Part shown: positions 37,359-51,200 of the stretch, piece by piece
Position numbering within the stretch: position 1 is the first letter of the stretch
Layout: every line of letters starts with the position of its first letter
Source: Hemibagrus wyckioides
Lineage: Eukaryota; Chordata; Actinopteri; Siluriformes; Bagridae
Direction: 5' to 3'
Assembly: GCF_019097595.1 (NCBI RefSeq)
Contig: NC_080719.1
Location: 15,831,501-15,895,500, forward strand
Length of the DNA stretch: 64,000 nucleotides
Position numbers and translations under genes: made by a program
The notes under the pieces: generated by a model
What the model saw: the letters and a program-made list of their open reading frames with translations, nothing else
What the model was told of the DNA's origin: nothing
Database searches by the model: none

Positions 37359-37812
37359 CACTATTTGGGCAAAAGTTTGTGGAAACCTCGCCTTCATTTC
37401 CATATGTTCTTCTTCTCCAAGCTTTTGGAGATTCAAAGATATCCTAAACAAAATTGTTTAGGATCTCTTTGTATGTTTGTAGCATTACAATTTCTCTTCA
37501 TTCCCTTCAGACCTGAACCTTCCTCTCCACAAAGCATGAAGAAGTAGACTGGAAGAACTCAAATGACCTCTACACAACTGAACACCTTGGGATGAACTGG
37601 AACATTGACTCCACATAGACCTCTGCATTCAACATCAATGCCTGACCTCAGTGATGCACTTGTGGTTGAAGGCCACAGTGTGGCTGTAAATATTATATCA
37701 GCAAATATACTAGAGATATCAGGAAACATATCAGGGATACTGGAATTGGTGATTCAGAAAGCACATACAAGTGTGGTGGTCAGGTGTTCACAAACAGTTT
37801 GGCCATAAAATG
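37359..37812. mobile_element. degenerate Tc1-like MITE
   Basis: CACTATTTGGGCAAAAGTTT at the left and GTTTGGCCATAAAATG at the right form decayed terminal repeats flanked by TA (37357-37358, 37813-37814). The interior retains transposase-like words (CACCTTGGGATGAACTGGAA; CATCAATGCCTGACCTCA) without a frame. It sits almost directly beside the fold-back element. Confidence 0.75.
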
Positions 37813-37814
37813 TA

Positions 37815-39708
37815 CACATTCATTCATTCATTCATTTATTCATCGAGTAACTTTACACTGATCAGGATTTATCTCAGGAACACTAGGACCTATGGAAATA
37901 CTTTGGTTGCCAGTCTAACACAGTGCACCTTGTACACATAAATGCACACACTTAATCATGCATATTGGTTTCAGCTTAGCATGGTACTAGAAGGTGCGAG
38001 AAAACTTGAGAACCCAGAGGAAACCCACATGGACATCGTGTGAAACCACCCAGAACGTACTCTAGGCTCCAGATCAAATAAGTCTCTGACGTCCTCTGAA
38101 GACAAAAATGTTTGGAGAGCCAGCTAGCAAGAGATAAATCTCTGTATCTCTATAGAAAAAGAGACTTCATTGTGTCATAGAGTGTAGAGGGTCAATGTGT
38201 ACTTGTGTATACTGTTGCATCCGTGTGGGGGTGATGGTAGTGGGCTGTGTGGGCAAGAAATGCAATACAGTATGTAACAGATGCGTTTACAGAGACTGTA
38301 TACAAATCACACAGTTGCATTAAAGCCTTAGTTTTTTTTTTCTTTTTTTACCAGAAGGTGGCGCCTGGTCCATGTCAAACACTCCCAAGCAATTAGGGCT
38401 GACAGGCTGGTATTAAAATATTAAAAAGGTTACTGCTGTTTACACTCATCATTCGCATCTATCCTTCATTAAACATCTATAGGTCATACGGCTGTGCCAG
38501 TTATGCTTTTTTACTCGGAACAGATGCACTGCTCTTATTATAAATGCATGATTACCAAACGAAATGACATCATCTTTGAGTGATAATTAGGGTGTAAATG
38601 AATTGCGTGGGACAACTTCTAAAATGTGATGTAAGATACGTTTAGTGGATTGGGCACGGGCTGTGTCTCTTCTCCATAACAATGAGAATGTTTGCATACC
38701 TAATTACGCATTCTTGAAGGAGCTCAATCGTCTTCGTCTCTCCTTCTACGTCACGCGGTGCTCTCCACAGTGGGCGTGGCCACAGCCGGCATATTTCATT
38801 CATAAATCCACTTAACGCCTTTACAGTGAAATAAACGCATCGCGAGAGGCTCGCCCGCTTTGGCTGAAATATCTTTACATGGATCCCACAAATTACAACT
38901 AGGTAAGCTTGCATTGAAGATTATCCTTTTGAAGTTACCGCATATTGGACTGCTGTGATTGATTTGCTGTGCATCTGAATAGTATTGTTATGTAATCTAT
39001 GTAAGTTATGTTACTGGTGTAATGGGAGTTTTCCTAAAAACAGTTTTTCACTTTATACGTGATCATATGTGTCAAGAATGTAAGAAATCTGAAGGTTGGT
39101 GCTGAACAGGGTGTAATTAACCTTTTCATTTAATGCCACTTTAGCCTATAAATCTTCTTCTTGACCAAAGAGTCGTTTTAGAAATCTGTGTGATTTCCAT
39201 TTTATGTAACATTCATGTAATGGGATATGCCTTAACAGTATGTCTGGTTTTGATCTTGGAGTCCCCCTGCACTGCAATGCACTGCATATTTTACTGATTA
39301 TTATACAGGTTTTCATGATCTTATACACCTACTTTATTGCACTTAAACTGTATAAAATTAACCCTGCATTTCACTATAAGACATACTGCAAAAAATCAAG
39401 TTTAGTAGGTGAGCAAATTTTTCCCATCTATGACACAGTAGCTATGCTTTGATTTTGCAGAACCTGTGACCATTCATGTGTTCAGCTTGTTTAACTTGCA
39501 CAAGACAAGACTTAATAAATAATTTCTGCCCAAATCATTTATTAACAGCCATGGTTTTATTTACTGTGCAGGAAGTGTGCAGGACGTCATTTCTTTTTTA
39601 ATATAAGAGTTACAAAATATTGTTTGATTAGATGTGGAGTATCAGGCATCACTGAGGCAATAAAGCTTCAGTCATTTTGTGTGTGTGTGTGTGTGTGTGA
39701 GAGAGAGT

Positions 39709-39740
<32 letters not shown>

Positions 39741-39820
39741 ATGAGCTGTTATAAGGCTGTGGGTGGGCAGGGACTGGCTAAGTATGCAGCAGGAACTGAG
39801 AGCTTTTTTACAGCGAGACA
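37815..39820. other. intergenic between atp5f1d and cbarp, no gene supported
   Basis: Contains a diverged reverse-strand SINE-like fragment at about 37855-38090 and otherwise unique AT-rich DNA. A compound (GT)n(GA)n run at 39678-39740 lies just before the putative cbarp first exon. Confidence 0.6.
39678..39740. repeat. (GT)n(GA)n microsatellite in the cbarp 5' flank
   Basis: GT dinucleotides pass into GA dinucleotides with single-base interruptions, about 10 bp before a TTATAA motif (39749-39754). Confidence 0.95.
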
Positions 39821-39973
39821 CACGCTGAACGCTGCTTACTTGCACACACACACGCACACACAAATACATTGACTTCAGACAGCATCTCAGCACTGACGGA
39901 ACAGGGACTGCACACACATCGCTCTGCATGTTGCCTTTTCCCTGCTATATGAGAGAGAGGAAGTGCTTGGAAG
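39749..39973 (+). promoter_or_regulatory. cbarp: putative cbarp promoter and non-coding first exon
   Basis: A TATA-like TTATAA at 39749-39754 is followed by a G/C-balanced stretch that ends in a strong donor, TTGGAAG|GTGAGTT at 39973. The next acceptor is CTTCCTCAG at 40893, giving a 25-nt leader before the cbarp ATG. Splicing logic supports this; there is no transcript evidence. Confidence 0.4.
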
Positions 39974-40918
39974 GTGAGTTTATATGTGTGTTTGTGCCTA
40001 TATCTGTGTATACATGTGTTTGGCAAATACAGAGATAAAAGGAGTGAACGAGAGAGCAAGTGGTTTGTGTTTTGGGCAGAAGCTGCAGCATTAATAGCAT
40101 TATCTGATAGAGAGCACATGCTGCAGGGCCTCAGCTGCAGGAAAGGCTGGGATCATAATATGCCTTGTAATATGGAGATTCAGGGAGTGGGGAGTTTTAA
40201 AAACAGTACGCATATATATGATCATACAAAGCAGTAGGTTTCAAGCTAAATTCTTTAGGTTAAAGCTTTGCTTTGGCTGCTGATACATGTTGGAGTCTTT
40301 ATAAGTCTTGGATTATGGCAGAATCTGTATCGAGTAAGGTGTCAAGTGAAATCATGTGTGATGCATCATTACTATAAGTGATATATATATCATATGAACT
40401 TCAGGATTATCCATAATGATCTATTTGAATCATACTTGATAACTGGAAACAAACATATTTCTTCTAACCTTAAAGGTAGGATCAGTGTTTTTTTTTTTGT
40501 TTGTTTTTTTGTTTTTTAAATCAAGTTAAATCACTTTTGGTAATATCTGACAAAGTTTTGCTTGCATAGTGGACCCTGTAACAAACATATCAGCTCAAAG
40601 ACAAATCTCCAGTCACTGTGGTGTATCAGGCTTTGGGAGAAAAAACAAACAACGTGGACAACCAACAGGTAGCCAATCAGGACAAAGAGACGTCTACAGT
40701 TGCATGTCAATCATGTTGCCTGTCACATCAGAAAAATCTCTCTCTGGCTTTAGCATTCAGATGTTCTGTGTCTATTTTTGTGATGTAGCTTTGAAGTGAA
40801 GGTTGAAGGAAGATATTTATGTATTTGGATTTTAAGTTTCAAAAGCTAGATTAAGTTAACTTTAGCTTTAAGGTGGCTGCCTGTCTTCCTCAGGAGGACG
40901 CACCTGCTGACCTGGACC

Positions 40919-40966
40919 ATGAGCAATGAGTCTGTCATCTGGAAAAGCCTAACAGAGAACCCCACA
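40919..40966 (+). CDS. cbarp: cbarp coding exon 1
   Basis: 48 bp, 16 codons ([16 protein letters not shown]), phase 0. The acceptor of the exon is at 40893 and the donor is CCCACA|GTAAGT. This N-terminus differs from the mammalian Thr-rich one, as expected for a fast-evolving extracellular end. Confidence 0.85.
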
Positions 40967-41620
40967 GTAAGTACATCTCTCACTTCCTCTCTCTCACTTA
41001 CTGATGTGTCATTGGGTTAATCTCTGTTTCTGTCCTCTGTCCTGGACTGTTTTCCCTTATTGCTTCTATTCTCTCTTTAGAACATCTTCAGACATGCAAA
41101 TAGAAAATATCCTGTTCTGTGTCCTTTGTAATTGAATTCATGGTCTGATGTAAACAGATTAGCCTTACAAGACAGCGTTCATTCAGATTCAAGTTGGCTA
41201 AGACAGCCAGTGTAATGTACATCAACTGCAGGTAGTATCTTCAATTACCGGCATCATCTGCATTATTTTATTAATAAGGAAATCAGTGGCTGGGTTTAAG
41301 CAGGAATTTGTTTAGTTATAGAAGCTCCAATGCCTACTGTTCAAGTACAGCAAAAATTCTGACTGTTGCTTTGTTCCTATTTATCTCAACATTTTGACAG
41401 ATGGTACCTGATTGAACTTTGAATTGATTAGGCTTAAGTAATTTTGCTACAGGTCATTGCTATCTGACAACTTAATCAATGTGTGACATCCACCATGTGA
41501 GAAATTCTCATTTAGCTTGCTAATCTTACTTAGCTTAGCTTATCTTTTTAGACAACTGTGCTTGTTAATACACAAGCTCCTTTACCATCATGATTTTTGC
41601 AGGAAGGTAGCCTGGACAAT

Positions 41621-41680
<60 letters not shown>

Positions 41681-44600
41681 TATATATATATTGTCCATGT
41701 AGTATATATATATTATACTCCTTTCCCAAAGGATTCGAATGCAGTTTGGTTTGGTTTGGTTAGATTTTTCTGCTCAGCAAGACATAAGACCAGGTTTAGG
41801 GATCAGGGAATGCATTAAACTATGATGGAGTTGAACACCTCGGGTATAAATACTGACTCTAATGGTTCTTCCTGCCTGATAACTATGTAACATTCAGTTG
41901 CTAAGTTATCAAGGACAGATTGTGCTCTGAAATTGAAAAGAGGAGCAGGAGGGGAATTGAAAGGTGAAACTGTACATTCAGCCCAAAGAATTATTCATTT
42001 ACCAGTTCTAGTACCTTTCATTGGCTGACATTTATTTTGGTTACATGGGTGCAGATGACAGTTTCTTTTCTTTGATCCCTTTAAGAAAAGAGCCTTGTGT
42101 CTATTGTGCTCAAGTCTGCACAAGTGAACCTTCACAAGCACTGAACACTGCACTTAACTCGACATGCACCTGTGTCCTCCTCACCCTCTCTACCCACTCA
42201 TGTGCGGGAGATGAGAGCATGCCGTGGTGAAGAAGTGAAGTGCTTTCATGCAAACTCTCAGTGACTTGTGTGTCTCTTTGTTTTCCATGGAAATGAAAGT
42301 TCCAAGATCAAACAAAATCTACTTTTGAAGTTTGCAATTTACCAGATGTCCATTCTGAGTCCATTTCCTGTGCTTTAAAATATATAGTACATCAAAATAT
42401 CTGTATGTGGGAGTTTAGAGAAACTTCATGTCTGGTTAAGCAATTTCTCTCTGTGGTGTTCACTCAGGAGCTCCCTCTGGAGCGTGGGGAGGAGGATGGC
42501 TACCTCCTCTACCTTGTTCTTTTGTCCTTCTTCATCTCTGCGACGATTGCCATCCTGTTGGTCTTGTTGATTGCCTGTCGCCGCTGTTGTGAGGGAGAAC
42601 GGAGCTTTGCTCGGTGAGACAAAAGCCTCTAATGTCTATTAATGTAAACATGTCACTGACAGGCAAATAGTAGAACTATACATGTATTGACCACCACAGC
42701 AGACATGTCTCAAATTACTGACTTCAGACAGCATCTTATAAACTCATAGTTTGAAGTTTTAGTTTGAATACATTCCAATGATAGTGACCTGCTTTTTCAA
42801 AAAGAGGCTGTCTGACTCATAACTGACTCACACATTGACTGACTGACTACCTCAATGACAGACACACTTACCGATTAACTCACTCACTCACTCACTCACT
42901 CACTGGTTTACAGACTTATCAACTCACTGACTAACTCACTCACTTTCTCATACATGGCTTACTGACGCTCTACATGACTTCCTGACTCTCTACATGGCCT
43001 CCTGACTCTCTACATAGCATATTGATTCTCTACATGGTTTCCTGGCTCACTACATGGCTTCCTGACTCTCTACATGGCTTCCTGACTCTCTACATGGCTT
43101 CCTGACTCTCTACATGGCTTCCTGACTGTCTTCATGGCTTCCTGACTCTCTACATGGCTTCCTGACCCTCTACATGGCTTCCTGACCCTCTACATGGCTT
43201 CCTGACACACTACATGGCTTACTGACTCTCTACATGGCTTACTGACTCTCTACATAGCATATTGATTCTCTACATGGTTTCCTGGCTCACTACATGGCTT
43301 ACTGACTCTCTACATGACTTCCTGACTCTCTACATGGCTTCCTGACTCTCTACATTGCATATTGATTCTCTACATGGTTTCCTGGCTCACTACATGGCTT
43401 CCTGACTCTCTACATGGCTTCCTGACTCTCTACATGGCTTCCTGACCCTCTACATGGCTTCCTGACCCTCTACATGGCTTACTGACTCACTACATGGCTT
43501 ACTGACTCTCCACATGGCTTCCTGATTGACTACAAAGCTTACTGACTCTCTACATGGCTTACTAACCCTCTACATGGCGTACTGACTCACTACATGGCTT
43601 ACTGACTCACTACATGGCTTCCTGACTCTCTACATGGCTTTCTGATTGACTACATGGCTTACTGGCTCTCTACATGGCTTACTGACTCTCTACATGGCTT
43701 CCTGACTCTCTACATTGCATATTGATTCTCTACATGGTTTCCTGGCTCACTACATGGCTTCCTGACTCTCTACATGGCTTCCTGACTCTCTACATGGCTT
43801 CCTGACCCTCTACATGGCTTACTGACTCACTACATGGCTTACTGACTCTCCACATGGCTTCCTGATTGACTACAAAGCTTACTGACTCTCTACATGGCTT
43901 ACTAACCCTCTACATGGCGTACTGACTCACTACATGGCTTACTGACTCACTACATGGCTTCCTGACTCTCTACATGGCTTCCTGATTGACTACATGGCTT
44001 ACTGGCTCTCTACATGGCTTACTGACTCTCTACATGGCTTCCTGACTCACTACACGGCTTCCTGACTCACTACATGGCTTACTGAATCTCTACATGGCTT
44101 ACTGACTCACTACATACACTATATTGCCAAAAGTATTCGCTCACCCATCCAAATAATCAGAATCAGGTGTTCCAATCACTTCCACGGCCACAGGTGTATA
44201 AAATCAAGCACCTAGGCATGCAGACTGTTTTTACAAACATTTGTGAAAGAATGGGTCGCTCTCAGGAGCTCAGTGAATTCCAGCGTGGAACTGTGATAGG
44301 ATGCCACCTGGGCAACAAATCCAGTCGTGAAATTTCCTCGCTCCTAAATATTCCACAGTCAACTGTCAGCTGTATTATAAGAACGTGGAAGTGTTTGGGA
44401 ACGACAGCAACTCAGCCACGAAGTGGTAGGCCACGTAAACTGACGGAGCGGGGTCAGTGGATGCTGAGGCGCATAGTGCGAAGAGGTCGCCAACTTTCTG
44501 CAGAGTCAATCGCTACAGACCTCCAAACTTCATGTGGCCTTCAGATTAGCTCAAGAACAGTGCGCAGAGAGCTTCATGGAATGGGTTTCCATGGCCGAGC

Positions 44601-47600
44601 AGCTGCATCCAAGCCATACATCACCAAGTGCAATGCAAAGCGTCGGATGCAGTGGTGTAAAGCACGCCGCCACTGGACTCTAGAGCAGTGGAGACGCGTT
44701 CTCTGGAGTGACGAATCGCGCTTCTCCATCTGGCAATCTGATGGACGAGTCTGGGTTTGACGGTTGCCAGGAGAACGGTACTTGTCTGACTGCATTGTGC
44801 CAAGTGTAAAGTTTGGTGGAGGGGGGATTATGGTGTGGGGTTGTTTTTCAGGAGCTGGGCTTGGCCCCTTAGTTCCAGTGGAAGGAACTCTGAATGCTTC
44901 AGCATACCAAGACATTTTGGACAATTCCATGCTCCCAACTTTGTGGGAACAGTTTGGAGCTGGCCCCTTCCTCTTCCAACATGACTATGCACCAGTGCAC
45001 AAAGCAAGGTCCATAAAGACATGGATGACAGAGTCTGGTGTGGATGAACTTGACTGGCCTGCACAGAGTCCTGACCTCAACCCGATAGAACACCTTTGGG
45101 ATGAATTAGAGTGGAGACTGAGAGCCAGGCCTTCTCGTCCAACATCAGTGTGTGACCTCACAATTGCGCTTCTGGAAGAATGGTCAAAAATTCCCATAAA
45201 CACACTCCTAAACCTTGTGGACAGCCTTCCCAGAAGAGTTGAAGCTGTTATAGCTGCAAAGGGTGGACCGACGTCATATTGAACCCTATGGATTAGGAAT
45301 GGGATGTCACTTAAGTTCATATGCGAGTCAAGGCAGGTGAGCGAATACTTTTGGCAATATAGTGTAGCTTACTGACTCTCTACATGGCTTCCTGATTGAC
45401 TACATGGCTTACTGACTCTATGTATGGCTTCCTGACTCTCTACATGGCTTACTGACTCTCTACATGGCTTACTGATTCTTCACATGGCTTCCTGACTCTC
45501 TCTACATGGCTTCCTGACTCTCTACATGGCTTCCTGACTCTCTACATGGCTTATTAACTCTCCACATTGCATACTGAATGGGATGCCTCACTGGCTTACT
45601 GACCGACTGAATGATTAACTCTTTAATCAGCTGGCTGGTCTGCCTCACAGATTTAACAGAATTGAAACGCACATGTGTGGGATTTGCTTGCAACATTTGC
45701 ATACTCAGTGGACACAGGTACCTAAAATATGTATCACTAATCCATAATTGAATTCAGAGAAGAAGATTGAGACTGCCTAGTAGTTCTTATTTTAAATCCA
45801 CTCATAGTATTTCTTATAGAAAATATCCACTGACCATGGTCACTGTCCACCTGATGGTTAGACTAAATACATGAATATGACAGCCTTGGAAAGCGAAGAG
45901 TGGAAATGAATGGCTGGGCAAAAACAATAGTGGCAAAGAAGATTGGAACAATGTTGTTAAGTAGAAGAGCACAATGGTGAAGCAGAAGGTTATATGAGCA
46001 ATAAAATGATATTTTCTCTCCTTTTTCAGTCTGTGAAACTTTAGCTGATCATGGAAAGGTTTTTCCTCCCAGATCATCTGAGACAGCTATGATGTCTGAT
46101 ACCTCACAGTTCAACCTATGGTACCACAGTTTCATTTGTGATATACCACATGAAAAACTGTGAGGTGTCATGGTTCTTTATGTGGCAGTTTTATGTACAG
46201 CAATATTATGCAATAACTTGGTTCCTCACAGTTATTGTTTTGTAAGATGCAGGACTGCTATCACCCTAAACATTTTCTTTTTATTCTTGTATGTTTATAT
46301 GTGTGTCAGTGTGTGATATCTGTGAGGTACTAAATGTGCCTGCACTGCAGTCTCTCACAAAACGATGAAACTAATGAGATCTCATAGCAGCTATCAGCCA
46401 TGATTAATCTCTCCTGGCACGTCGCGTACGCTCCGACTCTTTCTCTCTCTCTCGCTCTCTCTTTCACACACACACTCACACAGTGAGGAGTCACAATGTC
46501 GGGATGGAAAAGCACCCCCAGTTTATTCTCACTGCTACATGGTCCCATATGGACGGACAAACTGTCTCCTTTAATCAGCGAATCGTTTCTGTAGATAGCA
46601 CAGTGGGCTGAGTGCATCAGACTGAGTTCATTTGGCTTGTCATGAAGACATGTGATGAAGGTGATGATAAAACTATAAAGGACTCAATCTGGCCCTTATT
46701 ATTTGTTTGTATTTAGGTTCATTCCCTGCTTCAAGCGTAGCGATGACCCAGAGAAGCCGACCACCTCCTATGTTGAGGAAACGCAGCTGGTGCATGGTAA
46801 AATGCCCATTTTTGGTATTATTACGCTATCATACTATACATAAAAATCTGTTTTGGTTTACATAAACAAACAAATGACATAATATTGTTGCAGCATATTT
46901 GTGACTACCAGCATATGCAATAACCTGACAGAAAGTGGTTTAAATGTAAAATCTGTGGGGGTGGGATATGACTAAATGAGTTTGCAGTAGATGCTCTACA
47001 GTCAGGCTTTTGTAACAATAAATAGTTATATTTCACTGTGATATTGTATGTGTCATGTAGAAATAAATAACTGCATTTTTTGTCTTTTTATACACTGTTC
47101 TGGCTCGACTACATGAATGCTCTAGGACATAGCCGTTATATCATCCAAAATCCTTATTTCTGTCGCAGCATAAACTGGCAAATCTGGTATTTAATTAATC
47201 TTGTTAAATTCCTCTATTTTATTCTATTAATTAGGTGGTGATGAGTAATTAATTAGATATTTTGCACTGTCTGATTCATATTCTGTAGCCACAAATAAGT
47301 TGTTTATTTATATTTGTTGTGGAATAAAACACTAGGAATAGAACAATTAGACATATAGAAAATTAATCAACAACACATAACAGAACTTTTCCAATACCAG
47401 GACGAAAGCCCCCAGTCTTTTATTCCTCTTCTTCCACATACATTTGCTGACACTATTTAATTTTCTATCTTTTATTTATTATAGAATGTCATGCCATATA
47501 TGACTAAAGACCACATCGGAAACCGTAAATCTCCAGCTTTACATTTGACTGGTACAAAGTGCTGAAACTAAGGACCCCATTGTCTTTTAAATTGTGTATA

Positions 47601-48199
47601 ACTACTGATTCAGGTTGTAACAAATGGCACAGGAGTTTTAAGGCTTTTCCAGAACTCAGATAAATACCATTATCGGAAATAAATTGCTTCAGACCCAACC
47701 AATATGTTTGTGCCCGCATGAAATTAGAACCCATATTGTTATGTTCTAATAGGAGTTTATCAAATATCCATAAATGCTTCTAAACCAAAATGAGAGAAAT
47801 AAAAGCATGCATTCATCATCACAATGTTGCTGTTATACAACACACATTTTCTGATATCGTATTGATCTTCCCCTTGGGCTAGGATTCATAGCAACAGTCA
47901 AGCACATTTTTACTTTCTGTATCATACAGAGTTCCATGCATAAATGAAGCAGGGGGTATATTTGTTCTCCCCATGCAGAAATCACAATCCGTGTGGATGA
48001 GTCAGAGTGTTTGTCGGCAGCCAGCTCCCACGATATGGAGACTGAGCGCTTCCTGTCCACGGGAAGCACAGGTCGGCGTGTGTCCTTCAACGAGGCAGCT
48101 CTCTTCGACCACAGCAAGAAGGCACAAGAGAAAGGCCGAAGGTCAGTAACCTTCTCGCACTCACCTCAGAGATCTCTGTTACTCTATTGTACATATATA

Positions 48200-48243
<44 letters not shown>

Positions 48244-51200
48244 TACTCACTCGCACACTCTCGCACACATACAACACCCACACACACATGTATACATATA
48301 TATTAAAATAGAGAACAGAGTCTACAAGAATATAATATACTCTAATTCACTGATATAAAAAAAAATCATCTGCTTGTAAGAGCTGGCAGTCTGTCTTACG
48401 CTAGCATATGTGTAATATATGAATCACCAACTATATGAAACCCCACACCCACACAATATAATTCACAGTTCTCTCAAGCATTCATTTAAGCTTTCATTTT
48501 CTCCTTAAAGGGAACAGTAATTTTATTCAGGCAGACATTATTCAGCCCCCTTTGCCTTTCTGCCTTCAGGTACACACTGACTGAGGGTGACTTCCATCAC
48601 CTAAAGAATGCCAGACTCACACACCTCCACCTCCCGCCAGCCGCCCTCAAGATCGTCACCATCCACGAGTGTGAGTCATCGGAGAACAACATTGCCATGA
48701 CAACACGGCCTGTCGCTAAATCCAGCCTCTCCATCTTCCAGGTGACACATGGCAGGATTCAATATGACGTATGTCACAGCACTGCCGATGCCAGTGGGTC
48801 AGTTAAAAGCTGCAGGTCGGTGGTTCTGCTTAGCTGTTTGTGTGAAGTAGCATTAAACGGGGAGTAGAGTACTGTACTCACATTTCAGGCTCTGATTATA
48901 GAATTACTTTAGCCGTCAAAGGCATACTGAGTGCACATCAAACTATATCCTACACATGTGGGAGAATCAAATTTTCTATAAATAAGTTTACCTTTGCTGA
49001 AGAATGAAATATAAGAGATTGACTCAAATTTCATTTCTGGAAATCTAAAGGTAGCTACTAAATTCCATCATGTGTAAAATATGAAACTCTATATGATGGG
49101 TGGCATGGTGTTGCAGAGAGTAGTCTCCAGGATCCTTGGTTCAATCCTGAACATGGGTTATTGTTGGAGGTGGATTAACTCAGCTACGTTGCCCCAGGTG
49201 TGAAAAAATATGTGAATGTGTATGTGCATGGTGCCCTGCAATGGTAGTGTTTTTTATTTGAAAAAAAAACAACTGGATTTTATCACACAGGGTTTTATCA
49301 CATTGTTTTTGTCACCATTCTATAAAAGTAATAAGGTGTGAGTATGCATTATAGTGATTTTATCATCAATTTGTGTCATGCATAAGAACAGTCATATGCC
49401 ATATTCCTTTAATATATGACTAAAGTATTCATGACAGCATATATGTCCACATTAAAACCAACAACTGATCCAACAACTGATGTTAGACTTCCAAGTAGAT
49501 AGAAATATAGTAGATGGGGATACACTGAAGTATTCCTTGCATTTCATACAAAGGTTCTTAAAGGTTCAGTTCAAAATCTGTTAATTTAAGTTAATAAAAC
49601 AACCCATGTAAAAGAAAACAGATGCCATAGCTGCACAATTTATGTGGAACATTTGGTGAGCTTTAGCTTGGTGTAAAAGGCAATGCTGTGATGTCTGTTA
49701 TCTGTACTCAGCCTCCAATGCACCCACTGCCACAGACAGCTCTTCGTAGCCTAAGTCCCAGTTCAGCTCTGCCAGGTGATGCCCTCAACTCCACTGTGGA
49801 TGCCAGCTTCTGTGACAGTCCACCATCTCCCAGCCCAGAGCCACCAAGACCCATCTTGGTAATCATAAATCATAGGCATTTACACAAACCAACTGATGCA
49901 GAATATTTTAGGTCATACATACCAAAATTTGGAAAACTGGTAACCCTGGGAACAATTTGGTCACAAAAATTCAAAATGACTAAACTCAATATAGGTTACA
50001 AAGTATTAACAACTACATTTTCCTAATTTGTGAAATTTATCTTGTTCCACATTTTACAGTAATGATATTTTTCTCACTCAGATGGAAATTAGAGGTACAA
50101 GCTTGAGAAATGGGGGCAGCCCAAGCAGTGGGCGTGAACCAGCACTCGCTCTTGCCTCGGGTGACTCCTCCTCAAGCTGTGTCCCTCAGGGTCCAGTAAT
50201 GCATTTCTTCACCAAGCTGCGGCGGCATGCCAGTCTGGAAGGAGCCAGTCCTTACCTTAAGATCAAGAGATGGAAGTTCGACAGCAGCCAGAGAGCCTCC
50301 AGCCTGGAGACCAGAGGTGAGACCGGCAAAGCTCAGGTTGAGCTGCAGAACCACTGCTCTGGAACTTATACTGTTTTAAGAAATCCATGTTGCATTATGA
50401 ATATTCATTAGACTCAAAGCAATGGATGTTCAGGCACTGGAACACAGGGAAGAAAAGGGATGGCATTTAGCAGAATAACTTTATTATTTATTATCCTATA
50501 ATTTGTCATGGTGGCACAACCACACATGGCTACATCAATAATACTATACAAATTCTTTTGCATTCTGTAGTTATCTCTGTTGGATTCTGTTATCCATAGT
50601 GCTGTTTCTCAAACCTGAATGTTTAAGGTGGATTATCTAATCTGAAGGTGGATTCATTTTATACAAAGTACTGTGTAAAAGTCCTTTTATTTAGTGCAAA
50701 TATTGTTGTATTTTATGCATTATTGAAATCTGCATTATAAAACAATTTTAGATTTTCAAAATTCCAAACATATATTACGAGACCACTTTTCAGACAAAAA
50801 CACATATTCCTGGGTTTTGCATGCAAATAAAATTCAAAGTCTCCAGAAGAAACTGTGGTAGATTCTCCAAGATGCTCAGAAAAAAAACAGTTAATTGTTA
50901 ATAAATTGTTAATAAATTGTGTCTATAAATGTAAATATTTTCAAGTCATCTTTACCGGATTTCTTTGCATGTGCCTAAGATTTTTGCACAGTACTATACA
51001 GTCCCAGCGGTTCTGAGAGTAGCTCTGGCTGTTATTCAATTGGCAGGTTTATATTAATGCACTTGCTCTAATACTTTACTGTTTCTATAGTAACAGCAGT
51101 TTATTTAGAAGGACTTGCATGGTGGATAATCTGCATAATCTATGCCTAATAAAAAAAAATCGATAAAAAGGTTATTTAACTGAAAAAGTAGTATTATTGA

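Larger units (their letters stand above)
42950..45560. repeat. 20-bp minisatellite with higher-order structure, split by a transposon
   Basis: The unit is close to CTCTACATGGCTTCCTGACT. About 58 units precede the transposon at 44117 and about 9-10 follow it from 45365. Variant units (TACATTGCATATTGATTCTC; CCTGATTGACTACAAAGC; TACATGGCGT) recur in the same order 340-360 bp apart, showing block duplication. The unit is not a multiple of 3, so it is not coding. Confidence 0.95.
42614..46716 (+). other. cbarp: cbarp intron 2 (4.1 kb), minisatellite and Tc1
   Basis: Dominated by (CTCA)n at about 42879-42904, the 20-bp minisatellite, and the Tc1 insertion inside it. The right third is unique sequence with a short TC/CA run near 46440-46480. 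Confidence 0.85.

Noticed and set aside
39868..39912. REST/NRSF (RE1) site in the putative cbarp first exon
   Set aside because: TCAGCACTGACGGAACAG resembles RE1 but spacing and right half-site are off by inserted bases.
42950..45560. Regularly spaced repeats resembling a CRISPR array
   Set aside because: Head-to-tail 20-bp units without spacers, in a vertebrate intron: a minisatellite.
50317..50411. Extension of the cbarp exon 7 frame to a stop at 50411
   Set aside because: A strong donor at 50316 and a matching phase at 52277 restore conserved sequence; the extension is intron.
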